IMG/VR virus record: IMGVR_UViG_3300048834_000406
Span: 1-24,176 of that record
Strand: one strand, 5' to 3'
From: a virus
DNA length: 24,176 nt
The notes below the pieces were generated by a model. That model was not told where the DNA came from and made no database searches. It saw only the letters and a list, made by a program, of their open reading frames with translations. This document shows, in pieces, positions 20,760 to 24,176 of the stretch. The position numbers and the translations under genes are program-made. How positions within the stretch are numbered: position 1 is the stretch's first letter; each line of letters begins with the position of its first letter.

Positions 20760-20974
20760 AATACCACCTTCTTGGGTTGATGTTCGGTTTCGGCTGGCAG
20801 GATCACATCGACCTGGTCGAGGTATGCCCAACGGGTGCCATCGTCGTAGTCGATCAGATGGCGACCGTTCTTGATGCCGAAGCCGGAGACGGTGGCGACC
20901 ACAGGTGCATCCATCCCGAACCCGGGCCGCAGCACCACGCGCGCTCCCACGACGATCTTGCGGGTGTCGATCAT
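20756..20974 (-). CDS. Small SH3-like beta protein, unknown
   Basis: A 72-aa protein from ATG 20974, overlapping the preceding stop (ATGA), with GGAGGAG upstream. The sequence GARVVLRPGFGMDAPVVATV, then KNGRHLIDYDDGTRWAYLD, looks like a five-strand SH3/KOW-type barrel: alternating hydrophobic strands, a Gly-Phe-Gly turn and an Asp-Asp-Gly turn. The C-terminus is short and basic. A nucleic-acid or protein-binding adaptor role is plausible by fold. Function unknown. Confidence 0.7.
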   Translation of the reverse strand: MIDTRKIVVGARVVLRPGFGMDAPVVATVSGFGIKNGRHLIDYDDGTRWAYLDQVDVILPAETEHQPKKVVL

Positions 20975-21441
20975 GGTGTCTCCTCCAGCGCGGCCGCCAG
21001 CTTGCGGACGTGGTTTCGCAGATCTTCGACCATTGCGGCGGGGACTCTGCCCTTGGCGGCAAGCGCTGCACTCACCTCGTCAGCGGCCCGCTTGGCCTGG
21101 GCGACTAGGACCGACTTCTGCGGCTTGGAAGCATCCAGCAACTCCTGGATGGTGTCCTCATGCCGATCCCATCCCGCAGGCACATCGACCAGCACCGGTG
21201 ACGAGTAGACGCCTGCGACAGATCGGTATTCCCAATCAGCGATCCCGCTATCGTCCCCATAGATGCCACGCTCGGTCAGAAGTCCTGTCAGGGCGTCGCA
21301 TGCCTCGGGCTCCGACATCACATCAAGCATGATGTGGACGGTGGTAACATAGCGCTTCGCCGCAGGGCTGACCGCATTGCGGGCCTCGTAGGCGGCGGTG
21401 ATGGCGGCTTGTTCAGCTTCATGTTCAATGAGGTTGGACAT
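20971..21441 (-). CDS. Unknown accessory protein
   Basis: A 156-aa protein from ATG 21441; a longer frame from 21507 begins without support. N-terminus MSNLIEHEAEQAAITAAYEA is helical, the centre (VTTVHIMLDVMSEPEACDAL, then ERGIYGDDSGIADWEYRSVA) looks like a beta-alpha domain with a conserved-looking ADWEY, and the C-terminal 60 residues are a helical, Lys/Ala-rich segment. No family is recognised. It is followed by the SH3-like gene with a 4-base overlap. The start has only a weak GGGGG as SD. Confidence 0.72.
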   Translation of the reverse strand: MSNLIEHEAEQAAITAAYEARNAVSPAAKRYVTTVHIMLDVMSEPEACDALTGLLTERGIYGDDSGIADWEYRSVAGVYSSPVLVDVPAGWDRHEDTIQELLDASKPQKSVLVAQAKRAADEVSAALAAKGRVPAAMVEDLRNHVRKLAAALEETP

Positions 21442-21442
21442 T

Positions 21443-21586
21443 TCAGCCCCCGAAAGCGTTGTGGAATGCGCCGATGAAGTAGGGGGCGCAGGCGAACAGC
21501 GGCGCACCCACCAGCATTGCGGCGACGAACAGTGCCTCGCCCAAAGTGATCGTGCGGGCGATGCGGATGAGGTCTCGCATATCCAT
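21443..21586 (-). CDS. Small single-span membrane protein
   Basis: A 47-aa protein: DMRDLIRIARTITLGEALFV, then a membrane span AAMLVGAPLFACAPYFIGAF. I chose ATG at 21586; ATG at 21580 or GTG at 21595 (GTGA overlap with the preceding stop) are alternatives. It ends one base before the next gene start. The amphipathic head and single span resemble small phage inner-membrane proteins. No function is seen. Confidence 0.62.
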   Translation of the reverse strand: MDMRDLIRIARTITLGEALFVAAMLVGAPLFACAPYFIGAFHNAFGG

Positions 21587-21591
21587 GTCGC

Positions 21592-22005
21592 TCACGCCTG
21601 GAAGAGATCGAAGATGTGGTTGGGATAGACGGCCAGCACCGCCCAATCCTCGGACGAGGTTTCGCTGCCCTCGGCCTCGGCCCTGTCCATGGCGGCGGTG
21701 ATCGCGGCGACACAGGCGCCATCAACATCAGCGGCCTCGACCCATTCGCGGGTCACGCAGTCCGCCGCGCATGACTGGTCGCCATGCCACTCCATCGGCA
21801 TCATCAGCAGCACCGTGAACTTGCCCTGCGCCGCCTCGATAGCTTGCATCGCTTGGACCTTCAGGTCAGCCACCTTCGCCATGCGGGCGATTTCAGACAT
21901 CGCGAAATTGCGACCCTCGGCGGTGCCGTCCTCGATCAAGGCCAAGAACGCGGGGACGAGTCCCTGCCAGCTTGGCGTGATGTTGATGGTCTTTGGTTCA
22001 GTCAT
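21592..22005 (-). CDS. Unknown accessory protein
   Basis: A 137-aa protein with GAGGAGG 6 bases before its ATG. N-terminal helix (INITPSWQGLVPAFLALIED), an Ala/Lys helix (EIARMAKVADLKVQAMQAIE), then a beta segment with MEWHGDQSCAADCVTREWVE and a final acidic/hydrophobic part (SSEDWAVLAVYPNHIFDLF). Two close cysteines are in the beta segment. No family is recognised. The 66-bp gap upstream holds AAAAGGAG and a possible 15-codon leader frame, but no promoter that I can defend. Confidence 0.72.
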   Translation of the reverse strand: MTEPKTINITPSWQGLVPAFLALIEDGTAEGRNFAMSEIARMAKVADLKVQAMQAIEAAQGKFTVLLMMPMEWHGDQSCAADCVTREWVEAADVDGACVAAITAAMDRAEAEGSETSSEDWAVLAVYPNHIFDLFQA

Positions 22006-22071
22006 GGTCGCCTCCTCTGGCGGTGTCGGCCTGCGGTAATCGCTGCCATGTCTCCTTTTAAGGTGTTTTAA

Positions 22072-22665
22072 TCACCCTGTCAATACATCAAGCGGGATGC
22101 TGTTGACCTGATCCCCCCATGCCACCCATCCCGGTCGGGTGGTCCGGCTGAACACCTCGATCCTGCGGGCCTCGGGCATCAGCTTCTCAGCGGCGGCGAA
22201 GGCTTCATCTGGCTTCTGGCTGTGCGCCCTGACCGGCCCCTCGATCACGGATCGGACGGTGCGGGCGCATTTGGGATCACCGCGGCGGCCGATCAGGAAT
22301 GGCTCGCTGGCGCAGCGCAGGACGTATCCGGTTCCGAATGCGATCTTGCCGTGCTTGGTGCGCTTCACCCACGTCCCTGATGTGGTGAAGCTGAACCCCC
22401 AAGCCGCCATGACCTCCAGCGCCTGCGGCAGCATCGGATTGGTCGCCCACAGCCAAAGCAAGCAGTTCTCGGCGGCCAAGGCGTCCATGGGTAGCGCCTT
22501 GATCCAGTCCAGCGGCTGGCACTCATACTGCGCCGATGGATTCTTCGCTTCACCCCGCGCCGACCAGTTCGCAAAACTCCACGGCGGATCGACCATAATC
22601 AGATCGAAACCGCCGAACGGCCTCAGATCGGCCCAGGCGCGGATGATGGCGGGATCGGGCTTCAT
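22072..22665 (-). CDS. MT-A70-type adenine-N6 methyltransferase
   Basis: A 197-aa protein from ATG 22665 (GTG at 22674 is rejected because the GGAG lies one base from it). The catalytic DPPW motif (residues 26-29, in DLIMVDPPWSFANWS) identifies an MT-A70-like N6-adenine methyltransferase. The segments ENCLLWLWATNPML, SGTWVKRTKHGKIAFGTGYV and PVRAHSQKPDEAF follow the family. It uses S-adenosylmethionine to methylate adenine in DNA (possibly RNA). No paired restriction enzyme is seen, so it is probably a solitary phage methylase for protection against host restriction or for regulation. ATG overlaps the stop of the 34-aa ORF (ATGA). Confidence 0.9.
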   Translation of the reverse strand: MKPDPAIIRAWADLRPFGGFDLIMVDPPWSFANWSARGEAKNPSAQYECQPLDWIKALPMDALAAENCLLWLWATNPMLPQALEVMAAWGFSFTTSGTWVKRTKHGKIAFGTGYVLRCASEPFLIGRRGDPKCARTVRSVIEGPVRAHSQKPDEAFAAAEKLMPEARRIEVFSRTTRPGWVAWGDQVNSIPLDVLTG

Positions 22666-22766
22666 CCGGTGCACTCTCCATCATTGGCCTGGCAGAGCGC
22701 GCCGACCTTCACGAGGCTGTCAAAGCCGGGACATGTCCCGGTCTTGTCCCGCCCTGTCCCGGTCAT
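22662..22766 (-). CDS. Tiny 34-aa ORF, coupled on both sides
   Basis: Sequence MTGTGRDKTGTCPGFDSLVK then VGALCQANDGECTG; starts at ATG 22766, overlapping the preceding stop (ATGA), with GAGGTGG upstream, and its stop overlaps the methylase ATG. Three cysteines; no known family. Such tight coupling suggests real translation, but the DNA here is also repetitive (TGTCCCG repeats and a palindrome), so it may be a translated leader across a binding site rather than a functional protein. Confidence 0.5.
   Translation of the reverse strand: MTGTGRDKTGTCPGFDSLVKVGALCQANDGECTG
22726..22761. promoter_or_regulatory. Palindrome and phased TGTCCCG repeats (operator-like)
   Basis: A perfect 16-bp palindrome CCGGGACATGTCCCGG (22726-22741) is joined to two further TGTCCCG copies at 22745 and 22755; the three copies start 11 and 10 bases apart, so they face the same side of the helix. 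This is the usual form of a protein-binding site. It lies within the 34-aa ORF just upstream of the methyltransferase gene. Confidence 0.45.
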
Positions 22767-22978
22767 GTCGCCACCTCGCGCAGCTGCGCCGCTGCCGCCT
22801 CAAGCGCCTCAAGGGGGGCGACATAGAACTTGGCGTAGGCTCCACCCTTGCGGTCGTGGAGATCGCGGTAGAACTTGGTGCATTTGGGCAGATCGGCGGC
22901 GGCGATGGTGTGGCGCCAGTTGCCATCGACCATGATCACGCGCGATTTGTCGCGGGAAACGATGGCCTTGAACGTCAT
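22763..22978 (-). CDS. Unknown small protein
   Basis: A 71-aa protein from ATG 22978 overlapping the previous stop (ATGA); the longer frame from 23071 is inside the preceding gene. Opening MTFKAIVSRDKSRVIMVDGN, then WRHTIAAADLPKCTKFYRDL and a helical, Ala-rich C-terminus (LEALEAAAAQLREV). Beta-hairpin plus helix; no family is recognised. Lies between the winged-helix gene and the tiny ORF. Confidence 0.7.
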   Translation of the reverse strand: MTFKAIVSRDKSRVIMVDGNWRHTIAAADLPKCTKFYRDLHDRKGGAYAKFYVAPLEALEAAAAQLREVAT

Positions 22979-23288
22979 GGCAGACACCAGAGGTGGACGA
23001 TGCCAAACCCGTTCGACCTGGTCCGGCGATGCCGGACCACCGCTCCAGTGGCCTCGAACACCGCCAGCCACTTCCGGCAGGTTTTTTCGCTCACATGCGC
23101 GGCGGCCGCGATCACCGGCAATTCCAGTGGGGTCTTGGTCAGGGCCCCAAGCACACGCTCATTGGGCTGGGGACCGGCGGGCCCGCGCTTGGCCTTGCCG
23201 CCGCGCATCCGGTTGTTCTCCACCATCGCGGCCCGGGCCAGTAGTGCTTGGTAGATCTCGGGATGGTCGGCGCAAATCACTCGGTTGT

Positions 23289-23292
<4 letters not shown>
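22975..23292 (-). CDS. Winged-helix-type putative DNA-binding protein
   Basis: A 105-aa protein starting with GTG at 23292 (GTGA overlap with the initiator stop; GGGAG 7 bases upstream). A basic linker (NRMRGGKAKRGP) is followed by residues about 45-100 that read as a winged helix: VLGALTKTPLELPVIAAAAH, VSEKTCRKWLAVFEATGAVV (recognition helix), then a wing RHRRTRSNGFG. It may bind the iteron region or regulate early genes. The fold is inferred from pattern. Confidence 0.72.

Positions 23293-24176
<884 letters not shown>

Noticed and set aside
22002-22049. 15-codon leader frame before the 137-aa gene, with AAAAGGAG
   Set aside because: The GGAG is only two bases from ATG, and the peptide (mostly Arg) has no feature. 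It may be a leader, but I cannot support it.
22139-23254. 371-codon plus-strand ORF
   Set aside because: It runs antisense across the methyltransferase, the 71-aa gene and the winged-helix gene, all of which have family motifs or coupled starts. The translated product has no recognisable domain.

Overview
The window is a contiguous piece of a GC-rich, tightly packed double-stranded DNA phage genome. It could be a free phage or a prophage: no integrase, attachment site or host gene is visible. Every gene I accept is read from the minus strand, so transcription runs from the right end of the window to the left. Most neighbours overlap by 1-4 bases (ATGA, GTGA, TGATG, TAATG), which makes translational coupling likely. 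The head genes (P22-type portal, N4-gp56-type major capsid protein), a nozzle-type tail hub and internal virion proteins, with no sheath, tube or tape-measure gene, indicate a short-tailed (podovirus-like) particle. High GC content and the style of the accessory proteins suggest an alphaproteobacterial host; that is an inference.

In transcription order the right part (24176 to about 18600) is an early or accessory block. It holds a replication-initiator-like protein cut by the window edge, a winged-helix protein, small unknown genes, an MT-A70-type adenine methyltransferase, more small soluble, membrane and exported proteins, a tiny secreted protein with a duplicated cysteine motif, and an HTH-like protein. 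The initiator gene contains two clusters of 11-bp iterons resembling an origin embedded in a replication gene, as in lambda O.

From 18468 to about 10000 lies the packaging and head block: terminase small subunit with a zinc-ribbon-like insert, a small unknown, terminase large subunit, an unknown, portal, a small unknown, scaffold, a 58-aa CsrA/RsmA-like RNA-binding protein, major capsid protein and a small decoration-protein candidate. Hairpins separate the capsid and decoration genes from what follows. The core ACAAGGA, which matches the known CsrA binding core, sits at the ribosome binding sites of portal, scaffold and the decoration candidate. A phage-encoded CsrA paralogue tuning structural gene translation is therefore the most interesting hypothesis here.

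From 9900 to 1 is the tail and ejection block: a His-rich linker protein, two adaptor-like proteins, a nozzle/hub protein, small tail proteins, a membrane protein, a collar-type fibre, a GNAT-like protein, an internal protein ending in an S74-like chaperone domain, an HEXXH protein, a virion lysozyme, and a large protein that is open to the left edge.
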